Assembly (NCBI RefSeq): GCF_014637085.1
Contig: NZ_BMEU01000024.1
Coordinates: 1 to 52,764, forward strand
Origin: Comamonas phosphati
GTDB lineage: Bacteria; Pseudomonadota; Gammaproteobacteria; Burkholderiales; Burkholderiaceae_C
Direction: 5' to 3'
Length of the DNA stretch: 52,764 nucleotides
Below the pieces are notes generated by a model. It was not told the DNA's origin. It was given only the letters and a program-made list of their open reading frames with translations, and did no database searches. This document shows, piece by piece, positions 1 through 6,823 of the stretch. The translations under genes were made by a program, and so were the position numbers. Numbering within the stretch: the first letter of the stretch is position 1; every line of letters starts with the position of its first letter.

Positions 1-58
1 GCACCAAGCGAACCGCACGTTCGCGGACTTCGGGTGAAAACTTGTTCGACTTCGTCAT
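1..58 (-). CDS. IS3-family transposase OrfA, N-terminal 19 residues (partial)
   Basis: Reading the minus strand from the ATG at 58-56 gives MTKSNKFSPEVRERAVRLV, the typical beginning of an IS3-family OrfA, the helix-turn-helix protein that with OrfB forms the transposase by frameshifting. Only the first 19 codons are in the window. The start lies 22 bases inside the terminal repeat, the usual spacing for this family. Confidence 0.8.
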   Translation of the reverse strand, partial: MTKSNKFSPEVRERAVRLV

Positions 59-108
59 GGCTCAATCCTCTCAGAGAAAAGAGCCTCCTCAAAACCTGGG
101 GCGGTTCA
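1..108 (-). mobile_element. IS3-family insertion sequence, 5' end (runs off the left edge)
   Basis: The terminal inverted repeat lies at about 81-108; read on the minus strand it begins TGAACCGCCCCAGGTTTT, a typical IS3-family end. It is followed by about 22 bases and then the start of orfA. The element continues to the left beyond the window. A related end of the same orientation lies at 52657 on the other edge. The IS has landed in or beside an IS5-type remnant. Confidence 0.8.
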
Positions 109-118
109 CTTTCGCGTC

Positions 119-345
119 GTGCATACCCGCCATTCGCGCTGGAGCAAGAGCGGTGTGTGGCAGCGGATTTTTGAGGCCCTGGCGCAGGATGCAGACAACG
201 AGTGGGCCATGATTGACGCCACCTGATCGAGAACTTCTTTGCGCGACTCAAGCAATACCGGGCCATTGCTACGCGTTATGACAAGACGGTGCGCAACTTT
301 CTGGGTGCCATTCACTTGGCCGCTGCCATGGTTTGGCTCAATTGA
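119..345 (+). pseudogene. IS5-family transposase remnant with an internal deletion
   Basis: Two pieces of an IS5-family (DDE) transposase are visible. One frame reads HTRHSRWSKSGVWQRIFEAL and on to NEWAMIDAT, the region leading to the first catalytic Asp, and then meets TGA at 224-226. From 223 a second frame gives LIENFFARLKQYRAIATRYD through AAAMVWLN and a stop at 343-345, the normal C-terminus with the catalytic Glu. The part between, with the second Asp, is missing (about 95 codons, judging from the usual family length). The 5' half is also absent, cut off at the IS3 end at 108. It cannot encode an active transposase. Confidence 0.75.
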
Positions 346-393
346 GCACCATGGCCTGGGAATGAACTCGGACATCGATTGATGACACGCCCT

Positions 394-425
394 AATGCCG
401 TTCACTTAACCAAGTGAACGGCATT
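394..425. repeat. Perfect 14-bp hairpin between IS remnant and higBA
   Basis: AATGCCGTTCACTT (394-407) and AAGTGAACGGCATT (412-425) are perfect inverted repeats with a 4-base loop. No T-run follows on either strand, so it is not a typical terminator. It may be two abutting terminal repeats left by a lost insertion sequence. On the minus strand it lies just downstream of the higA stop and could also protect or end that transcript. Confidence 0.5.
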
Positions 426-448
426 ATCGATTTTGCGGGCTTTCTTTA

Positions 449-907
449 TCAGTGAGCTGCCGCTACCTCGCGTTGTGCTGCAGGGAAAAAGGTTGCGGGG
501 CTGACGTGAAAAATTTCGGCCAGCTGCCCGATCTGCCGCACATTGAGGTCGCGCTTGCCGTTCAGGATTTCAGATACCACGCCTTGCGAGCCCACGTTAG
601 ACAGGTCGGCTTGCTTCATGCCATGCTGATCCATTAGGAACCGCAGCACCTGGGCCGGCGTGGTGTTGTCTGGCCAGGGGTGTACGCGCGCTTCGTATTC
701 CTGGATACGTTCGGTCAGCAGCTCGACAAGGCCCGCAATCTGGCGTGCAGAGGGGCTGGTTTCGTCGGCTGCCAGTCCCTCCATGAGTTCGCCTACGGCG
801 GTCAGAGCATCTTCGTACTGCCGTTCATCGACGATGGGTGCCCCCAGGCCGGAGGCTTGATGAAAGAGCTGCCACGAGGCAGCAAGGTCACGAGCGTTCA
901 TTTCCAT
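449..907 (-). CDS. higA: HigA-type antitoxin, HTH XRE domain
   Basis: 152 residues. The C-terminal half (about 85-145) is a helix-turn-helix of the XRE/HigA kind: QVLRFLMDQHGMKQADLSNV followed by SEILNGKRDLNVRQI. The N-terminal half is an acidic helical region with HTSP-like spacing seen in long HigA proteins. It is the second gene of a toxin-first pair and overlaps higB by 10 bases, which implies translational coupling. Family knowledge: HigA binds and neutralises HigB and represses its own promoter, here probably at the palindrome 1194-1208. The pair sits next to transposon debris, as mobile TA modules often do. Confidence 0.85.
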   Translation of the reverse strand: MEMNARDLAASWQLFHQASGLGAPIVDERQYEDALTAVGELMEGLAADETSPSARQIAGLVELLTERIQEYEARVHPWPDNTTPAQVLRFLMDQHGMKQADLSNVGSQGVVSEILNGKRDLNVRQIGQLAEIFHVSPATFFPAAQREVAAAH

Positions 908-1182
908 GCTCCTTTGTCATACTCGACGTGGGTGAGAACATGCTTCACCCACACTGTCTGGATACTGTAGGCAACCGTTGCGATGAACCGGTACTTGTTG
1001 CCGCCGATGTTGAAAACGTACCGATCGCCAACCTTGTCAACGCTTCCAAAGGTCTGCCGCATCGCGGCGAAGTTCTGGAACGTGTTGCGTTCGATGATGT
1101 GGCGCCAAGCCTGTAGCGGCTCCTCGGCCTGCGGGTGGATACCGGAGAACTCTCGCAGTGCCCAGTTGCTGATCAGCTTCAT
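898..1182 (-). CDS. higB: HigB-type toxin (mRNA interferase)
   Basis: 94 residues, a full-length HigB_toxin-family protein: WALREFSGIHPQAEEPLQAW near the N-terminus, then the central FNIGGNKYRFIATV strand region with Lys and Arg, and a C-terminal VLTHVEYDKGAWK. Members are ribosome-associated RNases that cut mRNA and are held inactive by HigA. The ATG is at 1182, 11 bases from the operator-like palindrome. The order toxin-antitoxin (reverse of most TA loci) is characteristic of higBA. Confidence 0.88.
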   Translation of the reverse strand: MKLISNWALREFSGIHPQAEEPLQAWRHIIERNTFQNFAAMRQTFGSVDKVGDRYVFNIGGNKYRFIATVAYSIQTVWVKHVLTHVEYDKGAWK

Positions 1183-1193
1183 GAATGCATTTT

Positions 1194-1208
1194 ATCTCAT
1201 TATGAGAT
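1194..1208 (-). promoter_or_regulatory. Palindrome in the higBA promoter
   Basis: ATCTCAT (1194-1200) and ATGAGAT (1202-1208) are perfect 7-base inverted repeats around one base, directly upstream of the higB ATG. On the minus strand the following bases GATAAAAT can serve as a -10 element. HigA family repressors bind such palindromes, so this is the likely autoregulatory operator. Confidence 0.6.
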
Positions 1209-1546
1209 TTTTTGTTGGTGTAATCCGTTTAGAGCTAGGCGTTTGGCCTGACCGCAAAGCGGCAGTGCCCGGCGATGCCTGCAAAAGAGTCCAGTGCCGA
1301 GTGGACACCTGGTTGCAAAAGGGGCAAGCCACGAAGATAGCCATCTTGGCTGCGGCGTTGGCCCTGGCCGGCTGCAGGACCGCCTAGGCGTACATTGAGC
1401 TGGAGCGCGTTATGTGCCCATCCCTGTTGCTTGTGAGGAGCCGGAGCCTGCGGAGCGGATGAATAATTCCATCTACACCTCTCAGTGCATGCCTCACATC
1501 TGCGGGTGTTTCTGGCGCTGTTGCTCAAGAGATCGCGAACACCTTC
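1209..1546. other. Intergenic stretch without a recognised gene
   Basis: About 340 bases between the higB promoter and the 3' end of the channel gene. Short open frames exist on both strands but none has a ribosome binding site or a recognisable family. A short stretch (about 1290-1385, + strand, WLQKGQATKIAILAAALALA) faintly resembles the tail of IS110-type transposases. That reading is too weak to annotate. Confidence 0.4.
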
Positions 1547-4500
1547 TCAGGCCTTGTGCGGAGGGACAGCAGCCGGCCCGGCCGGCAGGTCGCGCACATG
1601 GACATCCATCTGCGGGAAGGCAATGGCAATGCCGGCCGCGGTCAGTCGCTCGTTGATGCGGCGGTTGAGGTCGTTGCGCACCTGCAGACGGTCGCCCACG
1701 GCGCCCACGTAGGCGCGCAGCTCGAACTTCTGGCCGTTGCCCTCCAGCGCCATGAACCAGCAGTTCGGTGCCGGATCGCGCAGCACCTGGGGGTGTTCGC
1801 CGGCAACGGCCAGCAGCGTGTCGCGGACCTGCGCCGGGTCGTTGCCGTGGGCCACGGCGACGTCGATGACAAGGCGGGTCACGTCGTCGCTCAAGGTCCA
1901 GTTCGTCACCTGGCCGGTGATGAAGGTCTTGTTGGGGATGACGATTTCCTTGTTGTCGAAGTCCAGCACCGTGGTGGCCCGGGTGCGGATGCGCGTGACG
2001 GTGCCGTCCAGCGTGTTGATGGTGATGACATCGCCGACGCGGAACGGCCGCTCCACCAGCAGGATCAGCCCCGAGACGAAGTTGGCGAAAATCTCCTGCA
2101 GGCCGAAGCCCAGGCCCACGGTCAATGCCGCGGCCATCCATTGCAACTGGCTCCAGCGCAGGCCCAGCAGCGCGCAGGCGCTGATGGCTCCCGCGATGGT
2201 GATGACATAGCGCGCCAGCGTGGCCGCGGTGTAGCGCGCGGAATTGCTGATGCGCAGCGAGGTCGACAGGATCACTTCCATCAGGCCTGGCAGGTTGCGC
2301 GTCAGGCTGAAGGTCAGCAGCAGGATCAGCACGCTCAGCAGCGCGTCCATCAGGCTCACGGGGGCGGAGTGGGACACGCCGTCGGCGCCGGCGTCGGTGG
2401 TGTACCAGAGCACCACGCCCTCGAAGCGCAGCAAGGCCGGCAGCACCTGAGACCAGGAGTAGATGAGGCTGAGGGCCAGCAGCACTTGCTGCAGCAGGCC
2501 CAGCAGCCGGTGAGCCTGGGTGCTGACCGTGACCAGGGCCATCTGGCGCGCTTCGTCGGGCGGCCCGGCCTTGCCGGTTTCCGACGCGATGACCTGGCTT
2601 GGGGCGGGGACTTCGCGCAAGCGGCGCAGGGCCAGCCGCCGCTCGCCCAGCAGCAGCCAGCGTTTCAGCAGACTGACCACGACTTCGGCGGCCGCCAGGA
2701 GCACAAAGCTGCTCAGCAGCGCCTGGATGACTTCGGTGGCGGTGTAGACATAGCCCATGGCAATGCCGGCGACCACGACGGCCAGCAGCACCAGCAGCAG
2801 CGCCGCCAGCCACTGCGACCAGCGGAATCCCGGCTGCCCGGGAAGGGCGCTGCGCCGCAGATAGCGCCAGGTCATCCAGGCCAGGCCCAGGGACATGACG
2901 AGGATGGACAGGCGCCCCCAGGTGCTGATGGCGACGTCGTTGTGGCCGAAGAAGGCCAGGCCGCCCAGCAGCTCGGTGGGTACGATCAGCCAGGTGGCGC
3001 GGCGCACCAGCTGGCGCAGCGCCTGAACGCGCTCGGGCTCCCAGCCGAAGTGGGCCAGCGCCAGGCCGCCGGGGCGGAACAGCGCGTTGAGCAGCGTGGC
3101 CACGAAGATGAAGTCGCTGAGCTGCTCCAGCGTGCGGCCCAGCGGCTCCAGCACGGCGCCTTCCGAGGCCTGCATCAGGCCACCCAGGCCTGCGGTGGCA
3201 ACGCTCCAGGGCAGGGCGTACAGCAGGCTCCAGCCCAGCGCGATCAGGGTCAGGCCGAAGTGGTCCTGCGCGAAATTGCCCACGCGCTGCGCAATGGCAT
3301 GCAACTGCCGCGAGGCGCGCCGGCGCAGGCCCAGCAGCAGCGCCACGATCACGGCGATGGCGCCATAGTCCCAGGGTGCGTGGAGGATGCTGGCGCCTAG
3401 GGTTCGCGTGGCGGCCCATGGCGAGGCACGCGTGGCAGAGGGCTCGCCTTGCAGCGTGGCGCTCCACTCGCCCAGCCAGGTGCCATCCATGGGCCGGTGG
3501 CTGGGGAACCACAGCAGCTCCTTGTCCATGACCTTCAACAGCTCGCTGCTGCTGCGCAGCGCCGACTGCAGCACTTCGTCGGTCTGCTCCAGCACGGTGA
3601 CGCGGCGCAGCAGCACCGGCTGCAGCTGATCGATCAGCATCGCCTGCCGGTTCTGCAGCGTGCTGCGCTGGGCGGATGCGCTGGCGGCTTCTGCGCTGCC
3701 GTTGAGCCGGCCACGCCATTCGCTGGAGTTGAACAAGGCCAGCCGCAACTCGGCCAAGCGGCGCTGCAGATCCTTGCGCCGGGCCTTGACGGCAGTGTCC
3801 GTGGGCAGGGCCACCCATTGCTTCCACAGCCACTGACCCACGGCGGCGCCGGAGCCGCCCAGGCGCAGGCGGGCCTGGGTGTCGCGCAGCGTGGTGGCGA
3901 GCTGGTCGCGGCGGTACTCGTCGCCCGTCAGGGTGTCGCGCTCCTGGGCCAGGCGGTTGGTGTAGTCCAGTATCTGGGCTGCGAGCATGGCATTTTGCTG
4001 CGCCAGTTCGCGCAGGGCCGGGTCGGCCGAACCGGCCTGGGCGAGCTGGGCGGCCGTATCCGCCGCTTCCCTGGCCTGCTGCTCCAGCCGCTGGCGGCTG
4101 CGTTCGGCGATGAGCTGGTTCAGCCAGGTCACGCGCGGCGTGCGTTCCTGAAGCTTGCGGCGCTGGGATTGCAGCTGCGCATCCAGCAGGCGCTGGCGGA
4201 TCTCGATGGTGGCTTGCTCCTCCTGGCGCAGGGCCAGCTCCAGCGTGGCCTGCCGGTGCTCGGCGCTGCGCCGCGTCTGGCGGGCCTGCGTAAGAGCCTG
4301 CGGCTCGCCAGGTTCCGCCGTCACGGGTTCCGCGTTTTGCGCTACGCGCTGGCGCAGCGTGGGCAGGTCGGCCTGGCTGGACTGAGAGATCAGATTGACC
4401 TGGTCCGCTGCCGTTTTTTCCATGCCGGCCTTGAGCGCCGCAACGGCCTCGCGCTCCTCTGCCAGCAGGCGTTCGAGCACTTCCTGGCTGGCATTGGCGG

Positions 4501-4813
4501 GAATGCGCTCCTTCCAGCGCTCGAGCTGGCCGGACAGGTCCTCTTCGTTCTGCGCCGTGGGTTGCGCCGGAACCTGGGTCCGCACCTTGGCGCGCAGGCT
4601 GTCCAGTTCCTGCGCGAAGGTGTCGGCCTCCTTGCCGGCGGCATCGGCGGCATCCAGCTGGGTCTGGATGGCGGCCTGGCGTTCCTCGTTGGTGCCGGAG
4701 CCATTGCTGCCCATGCCTGCCTGCAGTCCGCCCAGGGGACCGGCCTGCGGCAGGGCCGCACCGGCGGCCGGCGGCATCAGCACGCAGGCCACCCACAGCA
4801 TCCATGCGGACAT
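1547..4813 (-). CDS. Large mechanosensitive channel, MscS superfamily (MscK/MscM-like architecture)
   Basis: About 1088 residues from the ATG at 4813. That start puts a signal peptide first (MSAWMLWVACVLMPPAAGAA, cleavage after AGA). An in-frame ATG at 4939 would add 42 Arg/Pro-rich residues before the signal and looks less likely. Order: a periplasmic Gln/Ala/Glu-rich coiled-coil domain of about 450 residues, a set of hydrophobic membrane segments, then the MscS pore helix and beta domain (GLGFGLQEIFANFVSGLILL, FRVGDVITINTLDGTV, IVIPNKTFITGQVTNW). Length and layout match MscK and MscM of E. coli, which open under membrane tension during osmotic downshock; which of the two it matches is not resolved. 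No operon partner is evident; the next gene upstream is the Lrp regulator, in the same direction. Confidence 0.85.
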   Translation of the reverse strand: MSAWMLWVACVLMPPAAGAALPQAGPLGGLQAGMGSNGSGTNEERQAAIQTQLDAADAAGKEADTFAQELDSLRAKVRTQVPAQPTAQNEEDLSGQLERWKERIPANASQEVLERLLAEEREAVAALKAGMEKTAADQVNLISQSSQADLPTLRQRVAQNAEPVTAEPGEPQALTQARQTRRSAEHRQATLELALRQEEQATIEIRQRLLDAQLQSQRRKLQERTPRVTWLNQLIAERSRQRLEQQAREAADTAAQLAQAGSADPALRELAQQNAMLAAQILDYTNRLAQERDTLTGDEYRRDQLATTLRDTQARLRLGGSGAAVGQWLWKQWVALPTDTAVKARRKDLQRRLAELRLALFNSSEWRGRLNGSAEAASASAQRSTLQNRQAMLIDQLQPVLLRRVTVLEQTDEVLQSALRSSSELLKVMDKELLWFPSHRPMDGTWLGEWSATLQGEPSATRASPWAATRTLGASILHAPWDYGAIAVIVALLLGLRRRASRQLHAIAQRVGNFAQDHFGLTLIALGWSLLYALPWSVATAGLGGLMQASEGAVLEPLGRTLEQLSDFIFVATLLNALFRPGGLALAHFGWEPERVQALRQLVRRATWLIVPTELLGGLAFFGHNDVAISTWGRLSILVMSLGLAWMTWRYLRRSALPGQPGFRWSQWLAALLLVLLAVVVAGIAMGYVYTATEVIQALLSSFVLLAAAEVVVSLLKRWLLLGERRLALRRLREVPAPSQVIASETGKAGPPDEARQMALVTVSTQAHRLLGLLQQVLLALSLIYSWSQVLPALLRFEGVVLWYTTDAGADGVSHSAPVSLMDALLSVLILLLTFSLTRNLPGLMEVILSTSLRISNSARYTAATLARYVITIAGAISACALLGLRWSQLQWMAAALTVGLGFGLQEIFANFVSGLILLVERPFRVGDVITINTLDGTVTRIRTRATTVLDFDNKEIVIPNKTFITGQVTNWTLSDDVTRLVIDVAVAHGNDPAQVRDTLLAVAGEHPQVLRDPAPNCWFMALEGNGQKFELRAYVGAVGDRLQVRNDLNRRINERLTAAGIAIAFPQMDVHVRDLPAGPAAVPPHKA

Positions 4814-5021
4814 GAGCCGCCAGCCGCGATGGCTCGTCACCGCAATGCCTGGTCGGCGGGAGGGCTGGGGCTGGCAGGCACGGGTATCGGCAGGGAGCAT
4901 GGAGGCAGTGTGTGGAGTGGCGCGGCGGGAGGCGTCCATGAGGCGGCGTCGTTGAATATCAGAAATGATAGCAATTGGCGTCGGATGGATCAGATTCTCT
5001 TGCCAATCTTCATAAAAGTCA

Positions 5022-5495
5022 TCAGGCCCGCAGCGGCACCTGCTGCCCGGTCTTGACGCGTTCCAGCGCGATGGAGGTGCTGTAACGGCGTATGTTGTCG
5101 TCGCCCTCGAACAGCCGCCGGGTGATGGCCTGGTAGTCTTCCATGTCGGCGGCCGTGACGATCAGCACGTAGTCTGTCTCGCCCGTCACGTAATAGCACT
5201 GCTGCACAGCGGCCTCCTGGGCGACGCGGGCCCGCCAGCTGCGCGACAGGTCGGGCCGGTCGTTGAGCAGTTGCACGGTGATCACGGCCGTCAACGTCCG
5301 GCCGACCTTGGCCGGCTCCAGCACGGCCACGTTGCCGGCAATCACACCTTCCTCGTGCAGGCGCTTGATGCGCCGCTGCACCGCGGGGGCCGAGAGATTC
5401 ACGCGCTCGGCGATCAGGCGCTGGGGCGTGAGATTGTTGTGCTGCAATTGGGCCAGGATGGCGCGGTCAAAGGAGTCGAGGTCGGCGGCGGGCAT
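5022..5495 (-). CDS. Lrp/AsnC-family transcriptional regulator
   Basis: 157 residues from the ATG at 5495 (MPAADLDSFD); a TTG at 5534 would extend it by 13 residues without family support. Residues about 5-60 form the AsnC-type HTH (DRAILAQLQHNNLTPQRLIA, SAPAVQRRIKRLHEEGVIAG). The rest is the RAM ligand-binding domain (VTGETDYVLIVTAADMEDYQ). It is divergent from the RhtA-type exporter 84 bases away, the usual layout of a local Lrp-type regulator that senses an amino acid and controls its exporter. The target assignment is inference. Confidence 0.9.
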   Translation of the reverse strand: MPAADLDSFDRAILAQLQHNNLTPQRLIAERVNLSAPAVQRRIKRLHEEGVIAGNVAVLEPAKVGRTLTAVITVQLLNDRPDLSRSWRARVAQEAAVQQCYYVTGETDYVLIVTAADMEDYQAITRRLFEGDDNIRRYSTSIALERVKTGQQVPLRA

Positions 5496-5534
5496 GGTGG
5501 TAGCAAGAGAGCGAAACTTGCACAAAACCGGCAA

Positions 5535-5548
5535 AAATCAAGTGATTT
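5535..5548. promoter_or_regulatory. Palindrome in the lrp-like / rhtA-like divergent promoter
   Basis: AAATCA-AG-TGATTT is a perfect 6+6 inverted repeat in the 84-base gap between the divergent genes, 40 bases from one start and 31 from the other. Its AT-rich symmetric form and position suit an Lrp/AsnC operator. Confidence 0.45.
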
Positions 5549-5579
5549 CCACGCGATCCATGCAATATCGTACGCTGCT

Positions 5580-6479
5580 ATGTCGAAAAACCATTGGAAT
5601 CACTGGTGGCCCCTGCTGGCCGTACTGGGCTCGGTCACCTCGCTGGGCGTGGGGACCTCGCTGGCCAAGCAGCTGTTTCCGGTGCTGGGGGCGCAGGGGA
5701 CCTCGGCCTTGCGCGTGGGGTTTGCGGCGCTGATCCTGGTCTGCGTATGGCGGCCCTGGCGCTGGCCTTTGAGCCGCCAGCAGGCCTGGTCGCTGCTGCG
5801 CTTTGGCCTGGCGCTGGGCGGCATGAACCTCATGTTCTACATGGCGCTGCGCAGCATTCCCTTCGGGCTGGCCGTGGCCATCGAATTCTCGGGGCCGCTG
5901 GCCGTGGCCATCTACCACTCGCGCCGCCCCGTGGACTTCATCTGGCTGGTGCTGGCCGTGATCGGGCTGGCCTTGGTTTTGCCCACCGGCCTGGGCAACT
6001 CCACCCTGGCGCTTTCGCCCGTGGGCATTGCCTGCGCAGTGGGGGCGGCCATCTGCTGGGCCCTGTACATTCTGCTGGGCCAGCGCCTGAGCCATGTGCC
6101 CAGCGGCCAGGCGGTGTCGCTGGGACTGGTTTGCGCGGCCCTGGTGGTGGTGCCGTTCGGCGTGGCCGAGGCCGGCACCAAGTTGCTGGCGCCTTCCGTT
6201 CTGCTGTTCGGCCTGATGGTGGCGGCCATCTCCAGCGCCTTGCCCTATACGCTGGAGATGCTGGCGCTGCGCCGCCTGCCGCCCGCGACTTTCGGCATTG
6301 CCCTGGCCACCGAGCCCGCCGTTGCAGCCTTCATGGGCATGCTGTTGCTGGGCGAGCATCTGACGCCGGTGCAGTGGCTGGCCATTGCCTGCATCATGGG
6401 CGCGGCCATGGGCAGCGCGGTGACGCGGCCCGGTGCCAAGAGCGCGGCGCCGCAGGCATCCACGGCGGTTGCGGGGTAA
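5580..6479 (+). CDS. EamA/DMT-family exporter, RhtA-like (threonine/homoserine efflux)
   Basis: 299 residues from ATG 5580 (MSKNHWNHWWPLLAVLGSVT); the frame is open further upstream but overlaps the divergent gene. Ten hydrophobic segments in two EamA repeats are visible (for example GVGTSLAKQLFPVLG, GLALGGMNLMFYMALRSIPF, AVAIEFSGPLAVAI; second repeat CAVGAAICWALYILLGQRLS, SALPYTLEMLALRRLPPATF, FMGMLLLGEHLTPVQWLAIA). The EFSGPLAVA and ALPYxLE motifs are typical of RhtA/YbiF, the inner-membrane threonine/homoserine exporter (295 residues in E. coli). The substrate here is inferred. Probably controlled by the divergent Lrp-type gene. Two T-rich hairpins follow. Confidence 0.8.
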   Translation: MSKNHWNHWWPLLAVLGSVTSLGVGTSLAKQLFPVLGAQGTSALRVGFAALILVCVWRPWRWPLSRQQAWSLLRFGLALGGMNLMFYMALRSIPFGLAVAIEFSGPLAVAIYHSRRPVDFIWLVLAVIGLALVLPTGLGNSTLALSPVGIACAVGAAICWALYILLGQRLSHVPSGQAVSLGLVCAALVVVPFGVAEAGTKLLAPSVLLFGLMVAAISSALPYTLEMLALRRLPPATFGIALATEPAVAAFMGMLLLGEHLTPVQWLAIACIMGAAMGSAVTRPGAKSAAPQASTAVAG

Positions 6480-6558
6480 ACAGTGTCGCTATCGAAACCG
6501 GTGCGGTGTGCGCCGGGCATGTCTTGATCGCCAACTTGCTTGGCTACGGAACATAGAT

Positions 6559-6586
6559 AGAGCTTTCGTTATCAGCTCTTTTTTTT
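6559..6586 (+). terminator. Rho-independent terminator after the rhtA-like gene
   Basis: AGAGCT (6559-6564) and AGCTCT (6574-6579) enclose a 9-base loop and run into eight T residues (6579-6586). It is 79 bases after the exporter stop codon. The loop contains TTATCA, a trace of the short GCTATCA hairpins scattered through this window. Confidence 0.6.
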
Positions 6587-6607
6587 GCAGCAAAAATGTA
6601 AAAATGG

Positions 6608-6629
6608 CTGCTCCTGGCAGCAGTTTTTT
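6608..6629 (+). terminator. Second T-rich hairpin upstream of prkA
   Basis: CTGCT (6608-6612) pairs with AGCAG (6619-6623) and is followed by six T. It is a short stem, weaker than the one at 6559, and may back it up. Confidence 0.4.
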
Positions 6630-6823
6630 GCTGCGCGCAGCGGCAGGCGGGGCGCGTGACGGGGACAAAGCCGGGTCCTGCGCCATCCTCGGTGCGGACG
6701 GTGTTTGTAGGACGTACGAGCTGTTCAAGCCGCGGGCAAGGTGCTACAACGAACCCATACGGTCGCGAATGCCTTGCAACTTTGCGGCACGATTCGCCCT
6801 CGAGTGCCGCGACGGGAGGTCGT

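Noticed and set aside
1225-1440. GTTATGTGCC and TTAGAGCTAGGC motifs suggesting an integron attC site
   Set aside because: The two motifs do not form the paired core sites of an attC and no integron integrase or cassette is near.
1494-4805. 1103-residue open frame, minus strand, antisense-register reading of the channel gene
   Set aside because: It is an Arg/Ala/Pro-rich alternative frame of a high-GC gene whose true frame has clear MscS motifs.
6656-6823. A sigma-54 promoter upstream of prkA
   Set aside because: No GG-N10-GC pair with acceptable flanks was found.
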